Assembly (NCBI RefSeq): GCF_042665195.1
Contig: NZ_JBHTBW010000057.1
Coordinates: 1-46,153 of the forward strand
Direction of reading: 5' to 3'
Origin: Laceyella putida
Lineage (GTDB): Bacteria; Bacillota; Bacilli; Thermoactinomycetales; Thermoactinomycetaceae
DNA: 46,153 nucleotides
A program made the translations under genes and the position numbers. This document shows, piece by piece, positions 16,885-24,616 of this stretch; positions within the stretch are counted from its first letter, which is position 1; every line of letters starts with the position of its first letter. Below the pieces are notes generated by a model that saw nothing but the letters and a program-made list of their open reading frames with translations, had not been told where the DNA came from and ran no database searches.

Positions 16885-18227
16885 GTTCTTGCACCTCCTT
16901 CGGTTGCTCTCATTAATTTTACAAGACTTTTGTACTGATTGAAAAGGTAATTGTGGTATTTTTCAGCATTATCCATTTGTTCTATACAGTAACAAACTTT
17001 TGCTGTGATGATACATTCCTGTGATTGTATCTTGTGTAAACGGGAAAACTCTAACGCTTTTTGATAGGATGCCAGAGCGTCTTCAAATTGACTAAATTGA
17101 AGTAAACCGTCTCCCAGTGTTGTATAGGTGTCGATTAATCGTAAACTGTCTTTCTTGCTATTGCTATGTTGGAGTGCTATTTTTAAGTATCGCACTGCCT
17201 CTTTTGCATTAGTGTTGTTCAAATGGATGCTACCCAACTGTGTATAAGCGATAACGAGCAGGCTTTTGTCTTTGATTGAATCTTGGATTGATAAGGCGGT
17301 ATTAATGGCGAGGATGGCCTCATTGTATTGATTAAGCTTTTGATAGATTGCGCTAAGGGCAACCCACAATTCAAATGCGCGATCATTCAATTCGTTTCGT
17401 CGCGCTTTTTCGATGCCTTCCAAGGCATATTTGGTTGCTTCGTTGTAAAGTTTCAAACTAATCAGCAGGGATGTTCGCTTATCATACATGTTGACAATGA
17501 GTCGCATGTCATCGATGTCATTGATGTATTCCCACATGTCAGTCAGAGTTTGCAATGCCTCCCCTATCCGCTCCAACATCTCCAGACAGAACACCTTCAT
17601 GATGAGCAAGTTATATCTGATATATCTTCTTTCTCCCTCAGGTTCAAACGCCTTCAATCCTAACTCCACATGGGTTAATGCTTGTACAAATTCGCTGGTG
17701 TAATAACAAACCCGACTTAGTTCGTAATATGAAGCGGCTTTTAGGTTCGTCATTTTTAGTGTAGAAATTAAATCGACGCATTGAATGGATTGTAACAACG
17801 CTGTTTTTGCTTTATACCAACTGTGTTTGCGGGTGAAACATTTTCCACGGAGATACTGGATTGTAGCGAATAAGGGATCATTTTTTGGTATGTCCATGTT
17901 ACCCAGCATTTCTAGTCCTTTTTTGGCCCCAGTGATTGAATGCACCATGATACTCTCGATTGATCTTAACTTTGCTTTGATCAATTCCCTCTCCGAATCA
18001 ATGTTCCTTAACTTCTCCACCATCACATCTACATCGATATCCAGCTTCTCACAATACCGCTCAATCCGGTCGATCTCCACCGTTACTAGCCCTCGTTCAA
18101 TGTTGGATATGGTGGATTGGGACAATCCGTTTTCAGTCAAATTGCTGATTTTAAATCCTTTTGCTTTGCGATGTTGCCGCAAATGCTTGCCCAGTTGCAC
18201 CCGGTCGATCTGCTCCAATCTGCTCAA
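16881..18227 (-). CDS. HTH-TPR transcriptional regulator, RRNPP-like
   Basis: An N-terminal XRE-type helix-turn-helix (LGKHLRQHRKAKGFKISNL, then LSQSTISNIERGLV) is followed by about 350 residues of TPR-like helical pairs (for example YNEAILAINTALSIQDSIKD and ALASYQKALEFSRLHKIQSQ). This is the plan of peptide-sensing regulators such as PlcR, NprR and their relatives. TTG 18227 is chosen because GAGGTGG sits five bases ahead and the HTH then starts normally; the frame stays open to 18341, which would add 38 atypical residues. A DUF3970-like gene and a three-gene operon lie divergently. A coupled 16-codon ORF follows. The ligand is unknown. Confidence 0.8.
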   Translation of the reverse strand: MSRLEQIDRVQLGKHLRQHRKAKGFKISNLTENGLSQSTISNIERGLVTVEIDRIERYCEKLDIDVDVMVEKLRNIDSERELIKAKLRSIESIMVHSITGAKKGLEMLGNMDIPKNDPLFATIQYLRGKCFTRKHSWYKAKTALLQSIQCVDLISTLKMTNLKAASYYELSRVCYYTSEFVQALTHVELGLKAFEPEGERRYIRYNLLIMKVFCLEMLERIGEALQTLTDMWEYINDIDDMRLIVNMYDKRTSLLISLKLYNEATKYALEGIEKARRNELNDRAFELWVALSAIYQKLNQYNEAILAINTALSIQDSIKDKSLLVIAYTQLGSIHLNNTNAKEAVRYLKIALQHSNSKKDSLRLIDTYTTLGDGLLQFSQFEDALASYQKALEFSRLHKIQSQECIITAKVCYCIEQMDNAEKYHNYLFNQYKSLVKLMRATEGGART

Positions 18228-18390
18228 CTTCACCACCTCGGGACCATAATATAATAAATTTTCTATATTTTCATCCTTTGATAAGCGATAGTCTTGTCGT
18301 TTTCTGTGATATGCCATGGTTTTTAAGTGTGATGCCATCAAAATGAGAAAAGAGTTTGCAAATCAAGTAGTATACCATGACGAGATGAGG

Positions 18391-18442
18391 CAATATAGTT
18401 AAAAATTTAAATATTGTGACCTATATTTGGGTGTAATACAAT
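18391..18442 (+). promoter_or_regulatory. Promoter of the DUF3970-like gene overlapped by an AT-rich dyad
   Basis: TTGTGA (18414-18419) and TACAAT (18437-18442) are 17 bases apart. CAATAT (18391-18396) and ATATTG (18411-18416) form an inverted repeat with an inner TTAAA/TTTAA, overlapping the -35. Its place between divergent genes suggests an operator for the HTH-TPR regulator. Confidence 0.5.
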
Positions 18443-18507
18443 GAGCTCAGTCATTAGATAAGTGGTTTTGGACAGTGAAATAGTTGATAGAAGAGGTGGT
18501 CATCTTG

Positions 18508-18808
18508 ATGAGAATGCGCATTGATGGGCGAGCAGATGAAGTAAACGAATTTGTCCGAAATTTCAAGGTCGGATCGTGGAATTAAAGTCTTGAGTGATGC
18601 GAATTTTATGGAGTCACAGAAGGAAAGCCGTGATTGGACGAAGGTCATTTGTTATTTTGAGTACAGTTTCAAGCAGAAAGTGGCAACCATCCACTTGCAC
18701 ACGGAAGATGGGCAAATGATTCCGATCCAATTGTTGGACAGTCAAACACTGAACATGCAAAACGGCACCACGTTGATCCTCGGGAAGTCGTATGACATCT
18801 TTTCCTGA
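18508..18808 (+). pseudogene. DUF3970-like small protein, frameshifted
   Basis: ATG 18508 begins MRMRIDGRADEVNEFVRNFK, the typical opening of DUF3970 proteins, but that frame ends at 18585. One base earlier or later around GG 18567-18568 the next frame carries on with SDRGIKVLSDANFMESQ and ends in LHTEDGQMIPIQLLD, then GKSYDIFS at 18808. Joined, the protein is about 100 residues. The C-terminal block is shared with the gene at 34103. The function of the family is unknown. The indel is not in a long homopolymer, which slightly favours a real mutation. Confidence 0.6.
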
Positions 18809-18839
18809 GAGTATGGTGTTATAACGCAGTAGTATGTGT

Positions 18840-18890
18840 GGGTACAAAAAAATACCCCAAAGCGCAGAACACGACGGGGTAACAAAATGA
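18840..18890 (-). terminator. Possible terminator read mainly on the minus strand
   Basis: TACCCC (about 18854-18859) and GGGGTA (about 18877-18882) can pair. The minus-strand product would be followed by a run of seven T. No minus-strand gene is evident upstream, so its role is unclear. Confidence 0.25.
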
Positions 18891-19040
18891 TTTGGTTTAA
18901 TCCAGTATAACATATTTGAATTGATTTTGAAAAAACAAATTATTTGGCGAGAAAATGTGAACATGGGAAGTATTTGTAGAGTTTTTCCTCCGTGATAAAA
19001 CTGACTGTTCACAATTTATTTTGGGTGATCAGAAGATGAT

Positions 19041-19077
19041 TATAGGAACACATGATCAACTCGGCTGTGTTCCTATA
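19041..19077 (+). promoter_or_regulatory. Perfect 12-bp inverted repeat upstream of the kinase operon
   Basis: TATAGGAACACA (19041-19052) and TGTGTTCCTATA (19066-19077) are exact complements around a 13-base loop. No T-run follows, so it is unlikely to be a terminator. It lies about 100 bases before the first operon gene and could be an operator or an RNA stem. Confidence 0.5.
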
Positions 19078-19178
19078 TATCTCCACCATGATCTGAATGC
19101 AACACTAAAGGGGGTGATTATAGAGAAAAAGCTGTTAGCTAGAAGCGAGGATATTTTTGAGAATAGGGAGGAAATCTC

Positions 19179-19583
19179 ATGAGTGCAGTTGTTCAAGTTC
19201 ACTCGAATTTGTTCCAAGTGGCAGAAGAAGAGCTTGGCCGCTTCTTTCAACTGTTTGGTGAAGGGGTCAAAGAATTAAGCATGCCATCGGGGTTTATTGA
19301 TTCTGTTTGGCATAGACTGCTGAAGTGCCAAACAAAGTACAAAGCCTTTTGTTTGCAAACCGTAGGCAAAGAAGTTGGGCATGCGCAGGACTCAGGTGAA
19401 GGTAGGGTACCTTGGGTTCGTGATTACGAGAAACGTTTTGGTTCTCTTCATCCCGTATGGTTCATGGACGCTCATGGCAATTTGGATCAGATTGTTTATA
19501 ACGAATATAAGGCAACGGGTGAATGGACCCGCGGTTCTTGGAGATGCAGACCGATCCCTGGCGATGGCGGGGACGAGGATTAG
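19179..19583 (+). CDS. Unrecognised 134-residue protein, first gene of the kinase operon
   Basis: ATG 19179 has GGGAGG seven bases ahead. I do not recognise the family. Visible features are GFIDSVWHRLL in the first half, FCLQTVGKEVGHA, then WVRDYEKRFGSLHPVWF, and a Trp/Cys/Pro-containing end GSWRCRPIPGDGGDED. There is no signal peptide and no membrane segment. The acidic glycine-rich tail after a conserved-looking body would fit a modified substrate or precursor, but this is only suggestive. It is followed at short distance by two further genes in the same direction. Confidence 0.7.
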   Translation: MSAVVQVHSNLFQVAEEELGRFFQLFGEGVKELSMPSGFIDSVWHRLLKCQTKYKAFCLQTVGKEVGHAQDSGEGRVPWVRDYEKRFGSLHPVWFMDAHGNLDQIVYNEYKATGEWTRGSWRCRPIPGDGGDED

Positions 19584-19655
19584 GGATGGGATTTCAATGT
19601 TGGGGTGCTGCTGTGGTGGTACCCCATCAACAATTACCAAGGAGTCGATATAAAA

Positions 19656-20360
19656 ATGGTTACTCTGAAGGAAAGGCGAATGATTCAATTTAATGAGGAG
19701 AACGATTTTAGCCGTTATTGTTCCGCCATTGCCGATGGGTTTTGTCCTTTCCTCGCTCCTGCGGAACAACAAAGTGTGTTATTTGCCAGTCATTATAGGT
19801 TAGATGGAGAATCAATATTCGATTTGCAAGAGGGCATGTTTTATGTCGGGATCGTTGAAATCGAGAGGTTCCGCCGTTTCCGGAAAGGGAATATCCATAG
19901 TCAAAAGGGGATACTGGCTTGTGAAAACGTCATTTTTGAACTATCGGCCAAGTTTGACGATGTGGATGGCAAGGAATTGTTTGGTTGGCCTCATTATTTG
20001 CTTAAGGTTTTATACACACAAGTGGGGATTATGTTGGGAAAGTTTTGGATTAAGGAGAGAGATGTAAGTCGTGATGGACTTCCTATCCCGGAACCGCCTT
20101 GTCATTTCCTATCCATACGATCCGCAGTGAAAAGCAGAGACCCATTTTTCTTCACCGAGGCTCCCTTTTTAATGTCAACATTATTGGAGTCAAAAGATAA
20201 TGGGAAAAATGTTCATGAATTTCTTTTACAAAATGGGTGTGACATATCATCTATAGAAAGCATGCGCAATCATCATTATTATCAACAAGTGAAAGAGTGG
20301 GTAGAGAGGAAAGTGACTGCAAGGTTAAGGAGGATGGAAGATGAGCGCAGACTTTATTAA
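19656..20360 (+). CDS. DUF6875-like protein of unknown function
   Basis: About 234 residues. From memory it resembles DUF6875 proteins: GFCPFLAPAEQQSVLFASH near the start, a central GWPHYLLKVLYTQVGIMLGK, then PIPEPPCHFLSIRSAVKSRD and PFFFTEAP. No catalytic motif can be named. ATG 19656 is chosen because AAGGAG precedes it; the frame is open from 19605. It overlaps the kinase-like gene by 20 bases, so the two products are probably made together. Confidence in the family name is moderate to low. Confidence 0.65.
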   Translation: MVTLKERRMIQFNEENDFSRYCSAIADGFCPFLAPAEQQSVLFASHYRLDGESIFDLQEGMFYVGIVEIERFRRFRKGNIHSQKGILACENVIFELSAKFDDVDGKELFGWPHYLLKVLYTQVGIMLGKFWIKERDVSRDGLPIPEPPCHFLSIRSAVKSRDPFFFTEAPFLMSTLLESKDNGKNVHEFLLQNGCDISSIESMRNHHYYQQVKEWVERKVTARLRRMEDERRLY

Positions 20361-21246
20361 AAGAATCAATGATGCAACAGGTATGGAGCTGAATGTTGTA
20401 AAAAACCTTCCCACCAGAAAAGGGATTGCCTTGAAGGTTGAAGAGAATGGGACAGAAATGTTGTTAAAAGCGATAGAGTTGCTTACTGATGACAAGACGG
20501 CAACCCCGCGTACCAGATCATTGCAAAAAGAGGCGCGGATACTTAAGGAGATACACAGTTTGACAGGGGGCTTGTACGTGGACAGCGGGAAAGTGGATGA
20601 TCACTTTTGGCTTTTGCGCAAGTGGTTGCATGGCAAAACCGCTTTTGAGTACATGTCTTATGCGCGGACCATGCCATGTTCCCTTGAACATAAGCGACGA
20701 TTTGTGGAAGACTTGCTCCAAATGTTAAAGAAAGTGATGGAGCTTTATGCCTTGGGTTATCTTCACGGTGATCTCCAGCCCGGGCATTTTATCATCGATC
20801 CGGAGGGAAGGTTTCATCTCATTGATCTGGAACTCGCCGTTAAGGCAAATGACCCGGATGCGGCTTATCGTGGAGCATTGGTTCACTTTGTTCCTCCAGA
20901 GACGGCAAGCGGGATGCTGGTTGATGATCAACACATTCCCCTTGATCCCGTTTCAGAAATATACAGCTTCGGAGCGGTGGCGTATTTAATTTATACCGGA
21001 GTCGTGCCTGTGGCTTATGGGGAAACGATGGAAGATACAGGCTATGAATTCCCGTTTGAAGAGATGTTGAAGGCTGTCGCCCAAGGGAAGGTTCGTTCGT
21101 TTGCGCAAGCCGGTGCGGAACCGTTTCCTGAGTTGGAGAAGATATTGATGAAGTGCCTGAAGAAAGACCGGCGACAAAGATATCAAACGTTTGAGCAGCT
21201 TGAAGAGTGTCTTGTAAAGTTGATTAATGAGTTGAACAGAGACTGA
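20341..21246 (+). CDS. Protein-kinase-fold enzyme with a divergent catalytic loop
   Basis: A 301-residue cytoplasmic protein with a recognisable eukaryotic-type kinase fold: the ATP lysine in MLLKAIELL, the helix-C glutamate in LQKEARILKEIH, the catalytic loop YLHGDLQPGHFIID, the metal loop LIDLELA, a VPPE in place of APE, and YSFGAVAYLIYTG. The catalytic Asp is kept, but the usual Asn of HRDxxxxN is His and DFG reads DLE. It could be an active but unusual kinase, a small-molecule or peptide phosphotransferase, or a pseudokinase. GGAGG lies eight bases before ATG 20341. It is the last gene of the operon. Confidence 0.82.
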   Translation: MSADFIKRINDATGMELNVVKNLPTRKGIALKVEENGTEMLLKAIELLTDDKTATPRTRSLQKEARILKEIHSLTGGLYVDSGKVDDHFWLLRKWLHGKTAFEYMSYARTMPCSLEHKRRFVEDLLQMLKKVMELYALGYLHGDLQPGHFIIDPEGRFHLIDLELAVKANDPDAAYRGALVHFVPPETASGMLVDDQHIPLDPVSEIYSFGAVAYLIYTGVVPVAYGETMEDTGYEFPFEEMLKAVAQGKVRSFAQAGAEPFPELEKILMKCLKKDRRQRYQTFEQLEECLVKLINELNRD

Positions 21247-21248
21247 AT

Positions 21249-21268
21249 GGGCCTTTAGGTCCTTTTTA
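21249..21268 (+). terminator. Terminator of the kinase operon
   Basis: GGGCCT (21249-21254) pairs with AGGTCC (21257-21262) and runs into TTTTTA. Confidence 0.65.
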
Positions 21269-21507
21269 TTTGGACTGAAATCCCTTTTTATAATTTGGAG
21301 GGAAATGATATATGAGGAGGACTTGGATATAGACACGGGCTCATGATCGGACTGTATATAACTCTTAATTTGATGGTCGCCGAAGCCCTATTCATGATGA
21401 TCATCATCAAGGTTAGGTGGCATAGCATGGATATTTGTATAAACCGTGAATATGAGCGGCTTTTTGTGAAGGGGAACTGGAAAAATACGGAATCAGACCA
21501 TCCCCTG

Positions 21508-21536
21508 TTGACTTTATTATGTTACTATTTTATACT
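21508..21536 (+). promoter_or_regulatory. Sigma-A promoter of the DoxX gene
   Basis: TTGACT (21508-21513), a 17-base spacer and TATACT (21531-21536) lie 71 bases before the GTG start. The remainder of 21269-21607 holds no gene I can support. Confidence 0.75.
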
Positions 21537-21607
21537 AGCTTACGAAAAGTAATTTTATTATGTTTATCTAATGGATCATTATTCAACTAAAGAAAGGGTG
21601 TTATCAA

Positions 21608-22021
21608 GTGAACACAAGAGCAGAAGTGAGCGCACTCATTTTGCGGCTTGTCTTGGGCTTTACCTTTATGTTGCACGGCATCGTCAAGTTTACCGCCATG
21701 GGGATCGGCAATGTGGCCGGTTGGTTTGCGAGCATGGGGATTCCCAGTTTCATGGCGTATGTGGTGGCCATCATTGAGTTGGTGGGTGGGATCGCGATGA
21801 TTCTGGGTCTGGGAACACGCATTGTCGCTTTCCTGTTTGCATGCGTCATGGTGGGCGCCATTGTCACAGTCAAGTGGTCTGCCGGTTTCATGGGGAATGG
21901 CCAAGCGGCCGGATTTGAGTTTGACGTGGCGCTGTTGGCGATGTCCGTCTCGTTGATCCTGACGGGAAGCAGACGGTGGGCGTTGGATGCCTTTTTTGGG
22001 AAAGAAGAAGATTTTCGTTAA
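21608..22021 (+). CDS. DoxX-family membrane protein
   Basis: A 137-residue protein with four hydrophobic segments and the family opening LILRLVLGFTFMLHGIVKFT, then GIPSFMAYVVAIIELVGGIA. DoxX proteins are small inner-membrane proteins linked in some bacteria to thiol or oxidative-stress complexes; a precise role is not established here. GTG 21608 is used, with AAAGGGTG upstream. A paralogue with the same plan lies at 35126. Confidence 0.85.
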   Translation: MNTRAEVSALILRLVLGFTFMLHGIVKFTAMGIGNVAGWFASMGIPSFMAYVVAIIELVGGIAMILGLGTRIVAFLFACVMVGAIVTVKWSAGFMGNGQAAGFEFDVALLAMSVSLILTGSRRWALDAFFGKEEDFR

Positions 22022-22040
22022 GAGTGAGCAATGGATGGAC

Positions 22041-22070
22041 GCTCTTCCCTAAAGCCGGGGAAGGGCGTTT
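22041..22070 (+). terminator. Terminator of the DoxX gene
   Basis: GCTCTTCCC (22041-22049) pairs with GGGGAAGGGC (22057-22066), followed by GTTTCTGTTT. Confidence 0.65.
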
Positions 22071-22394
22071 CTGTTTGAATTGTTTCAATTGTTGGCGAAA
22101 GGATGTTTTAATATAATAAGAATGACATGCTCATATCAGCGATGTCGATTTGCCACATATAGGTTGTGGATGGAGGCGGATTTTGAGTCTGCGTTCCATG
22201 TTCGCTTCGTCTGATGGAGGCTCCGTCGCCCGTTTCTCTCCTTCGTTCGGCTTCTCCGCTTTGATCAAATGCTCCCATTCACTGCGCTGTCACCCACAGG
22301 GTACAGGCAAAACCGCCTGCCATTTACCGGCTAATCCACTCCTGGGATCATATCGCTGGCATTTTTCGCGGGATGGGCAATGTCTGGTTACTAA

Positions 22395-22408
22395 AGTGAG
22401 CGCTTACA
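22395..22408 (+). promoter_or_regulatory. cre-like site before the VOC/epimerase operon
   Basis: AGTGAGCGCTTACA, read on the other strand as TGTAAGCGCTCACT, matches the catabolite-response consensus closely. It suggests carbon control of the downstream pair. The rest of 22071-22510 is a GC-rich, gene-free stretch (about 22150-22370) of unknown origin. Confidence 0.45.
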
Positions 22409-22510
22409 TTTGACATATAAGGTAGAGCCAACTTTTCGGGTGATTGGCAGGTGGACGGGAAGTGAGCTCCAAAATCAACCTTAATTATTTTTAAAAAGAA
22501 GGCGAGATCC

Positions 22511-22921
22511 TTGATCCGATACGAAGCCATTCACCATGTCAGCGTGGCGGTGACGGACTTGAAGAAGGCCAAAGCTTTTTATGGCAGTGTGTTGGGTTTG
22601 GAAGAGATCGACCGGCCCCCGTTTGATTTCCCGGGTGCGTGGTACCAAGTGGGGAACCAACAGATCCACCTGATCGTTCATGAACCGGCGGTCACACGAA
22701 GGAAAACCACCGCACTGGACACCAGGGATGGCCATGTTGCCCTCAGGGTGAAAGATGATCGCGCGACGGCGGCGTGGCTAAAGCAACAAGGCGTGGAGAT
22801 CCTCGAAAAGCCGAACAGCACCAGCGGTTTCGCGCAAATCTTTTGTTGCGACCCCGATGGCAACCTGATTGAACTCCATGTGGACCAAGCGGATCTAAAT
22901 AACAAGCAGAAGGGCATGTGA
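22511..22921 (+). CDS. VOC-family (glyoxalase/bleomycin-resistance fold) protein
   Basis: A 136-residue single-domain protein with the paired beta-alpha-beta-beta-beta repeats of the vicinal oxygen chelate fold. Metal-ligand positions are visible as AIHHVSVAVTDLKKAKAFY at the start, QIHLIVHEP and DGHVALRVKD in the middle, and CDPDGNLIELHV at the end. The substrate is unknown; lyase, dioxygenase and thiol-transferase roles all occur in the family. TTG 22511 follows AAGGCGAG. It lies four bases before the aldose epimerase gene and is probably in one operon with it. Confidence 0.85.
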   Translation: MIRYEAIHHVSVAVTDLKKAKAFYGSVLGLEEIDRPPFDFPGAWYQVGNQQIHLIVHEPAVTRRKTTALDTRDGHVALRVKDDRATAAWLKQQGVEILEKPNSTSGFAQIFCCDPDGNLIELHVDQADLNNKQKGM

Positions 22922-22925
22922 AACA

Positions 22926-23939
22926 ATGGCAGAACAACAAGCGAAAGGCATCAGGGAAGTTTTGTTTCATGGGGTGAAAGGCATTGAGCTCTATGTCCAT
23001 CCCTATGCGGCGGTGGTGTTGCCGGAGGTGGGAGGCAATCTGGTTTCCTTCCGCGATGTGGAGCGGGAGTATGCCTTTATCCGCGAACCGCAGGCGGAAG
23101 AGATGGCACTTTTTGCGGAATGCCCGCTGTTGCATGGAATTCCTGTGCTTTTTCCACCCAACCGTTATGAAGACGGCGCGTTTCAGGTGGCCGGTCAGGC
23201 GTACCGACTCCCCATTACCGAACCGGCCCACCACAATCACATCCACGGTTTCTTTTTTAAGGCGCCATGGGGGGTGAGTCAGGTCGGGGAAACGGACTCC
23301 TCCGTTTTTGTGGAATTGGTGCAATCGGTGGACAAGCAAGCGAAAACGTATGCCCATTTCCCGCACCTTTTTGAGATTCGCATCCGTTATGCACTGTCGA
23401 CGCAAGGCCTGGAACAACATGTGGCGGTCACAAACCAAGGCTCTGACGCGATGCCATGCATGTTGGGCTTCCACACTTCCATCAGCGCGCCATTTGCCAA
23501 GCATAGCACGATGGACGATATGCGGGTTTCCTTGACGATCGGCGAGCGGATCGAACTGTCCGGGCGCATGTTGCCGACCGGAAACACGGTTCCCTTGCAA
23601 CCGGAGGAACGGTTGCTCAAGCAAGCGGGCGTTTCCCCGTTCTTCGCTGAGCTGGATCATCATTATTCGGCCGAACCGCAAGCCGGAAGCAACCGCATGG
23701 TGTTGACCGATCTCAAAGAACAGGTGCGGTTCATTTACGATGCCGGGACGAAGTATCGTTTTTGGATGATGTACAACGGGGATGCCAAGAGCGGGTTTTT
23801 CTGTCCGGAGCCGCAAACCAACATGGTGAATGCGCCCAATGTGCCGTTGTCCGCCGAACAAACCGGACTGGTTCTGCTTGAGCCGGGTGAAACCTGGAGT
23901 GAGACTTCCCGTTTCTTTGTGGAGGAGGGGATTGAGTAA
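22926..23939 (+). CDS. Aldose 1-epimerase-like protein
   Basis: A 337-residue beta-sandwich protein of the galactose-mutarotase type, which interconverts alpha and beta anomers of sugars. Catalytic positions fit NHIHGFFFKAPW (about residues 103-114) and the C-terminal FFCPEPQTNMVNAPN. The N-terminal VVLPEVGGNLVSF is the usual first strand motif. It follows the VOC gene at four bases and carries an upstream cre-like site, consistent with a role in sugar use. The exact sugar is unknown. Confidence 0.85.
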   Translation: MAEQQAKGIREVLFHGVKGIELYVHPYAAVVLPEVGGNLVSFRDVEREYAFIREPQAEEMALFAECPLLHGIPVLFPPNRYEDGAFQVAGQAYRLPITEPAHHNHIHGFFFKAPWGVSQVGETDSSVFVELVQSVDKQAKTYAHFPHLFEIRIRYALSTQGLEQHVAVTNQGSDAMPCMLGFHTSISAPFAKHSTMDDMRVSLTIGERIELSGRMLPTGNTVPLQPEERLLKQAGVSPFFAELDHHYSAEPQAGSNRMVLTDLKEQVRFIYDAGTKYRFWMMYNGDAKSGFFCPEPQTNMVNAPNVPLSAEQTGLVLLEPGETWSETSRFFVEEGIE

Positions 23940-24094
23940 ACGTCCCATCGTCCAAGACGGGTCCGTCGCAAGCTGTGATGTGGGATCTAGGGGGCGAAGT
24001 GTCTGTCGGGGGGAATGCTGACCAAGCATGGATGAGGTATCGGATTCACGCGCATACTAGGAAAGGAAAATTTGTGCAGATGGGAGCTTCATTC

Positions 24095-24514
24095 ATGATA
24101 CCGATTGATTCAACCGTCGAAGGGATCCAACTCACTTTGGGCAAATGCCAGTCCATCCTGTCACCGGAAGGGTTTGACCTTGGTGGGGGTTATCAGTATG
24201 ACCACGGTTATTTTGACCATGCTTTGGACTGGGAGGAAGAACACGGTCATCGTTATTACCTGCGCATCCCCGTGTATGCCGTTTCAGGGGACATCGAAAT
24301 GGGGCGGGAGGAAACTCTTGTCACCTTGGGCAAACCGTTTGTCATCAAACATGAGTTTCGCACCGGGAATGATCCGTCCGGTGACATTGGCGTAATCAGT
24401 GCCGCCGTCAACCAGTTCAGCAAACCGATTCCCACGGGTGACGCGGAAATCGACCAGCGCTGGATCAAACGGGCGCGCCAATTGATTGCGCGGATCGAAC
24501 CCAAATTGACATAA
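24095..24514 (+). CDS. YugN-like family protein
   Basis: A cytoplasmic 139-residue protein of the YugN-like family found in Bacillales; its function is unknown. MIPIDSTVEG opens the domain, GGYQYDHGYFDHALD follows, then YYLRIPVYAVSGDIE and a VNQFSKPIP near the end. ATG 24095 is preferred because GGGAG lies eight bases upstream and family members start with a similar MIP; the frame is open from 23975. It ends just before a strong terminator. Confidence 0.83.
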   Translation: MIPIDSTVEGIQLTLGKCQSILSPEGFDLGGGYQYDHGYFDHALDWEEEHGHRYYLRIPVYAVSGDIEMGREETLVTLGKPFVIKHEFRTGNDPSGDIGVISAAVNQFSKPIPTGDAEIDQRWIKRARQLIARIEPKLT

Positions 24515-24535
24515 GATGAACGCGCAATACTTGAA

Positions 24536-24565
24536 AGCCCAGGCGGTATCGCCTGGGCTCTTGCG
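24536..24565 (+). terminator. Strong terminator after the YugN-like gene
   Basis: AGCCCAGGCG (24536-24545) is an exact partner of CGCCTGGGCT (24550-24559), followed by CTTGCGTTT. Confidence 0.85.
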
Positions 24566-24616
24566 TTTGCCATGGAAATGCCCCGCGTCCTGCATGCGAC
24601 AGGCCGCTTGCCGCCA

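Noticed and set aside
21343..21552. A 69-codon frame before the DoxX gene
   Set aside because: No ribosome site near its ATG, and the DoxX promoter (21508-21536) lies within it. Not supported as a gene.
22150..22413. An 87-codon plus-strand frame in the GC-rich gap
   Set aside because: No ribosome site, low-complexity basic product, no family resemblance.
22743..24029. A 428-residue minus-strand open frame over the epimerase gene
   Set aside because: The plus strand encodes clear VOC and aldose-epimerase families; the antisense product has no family features.
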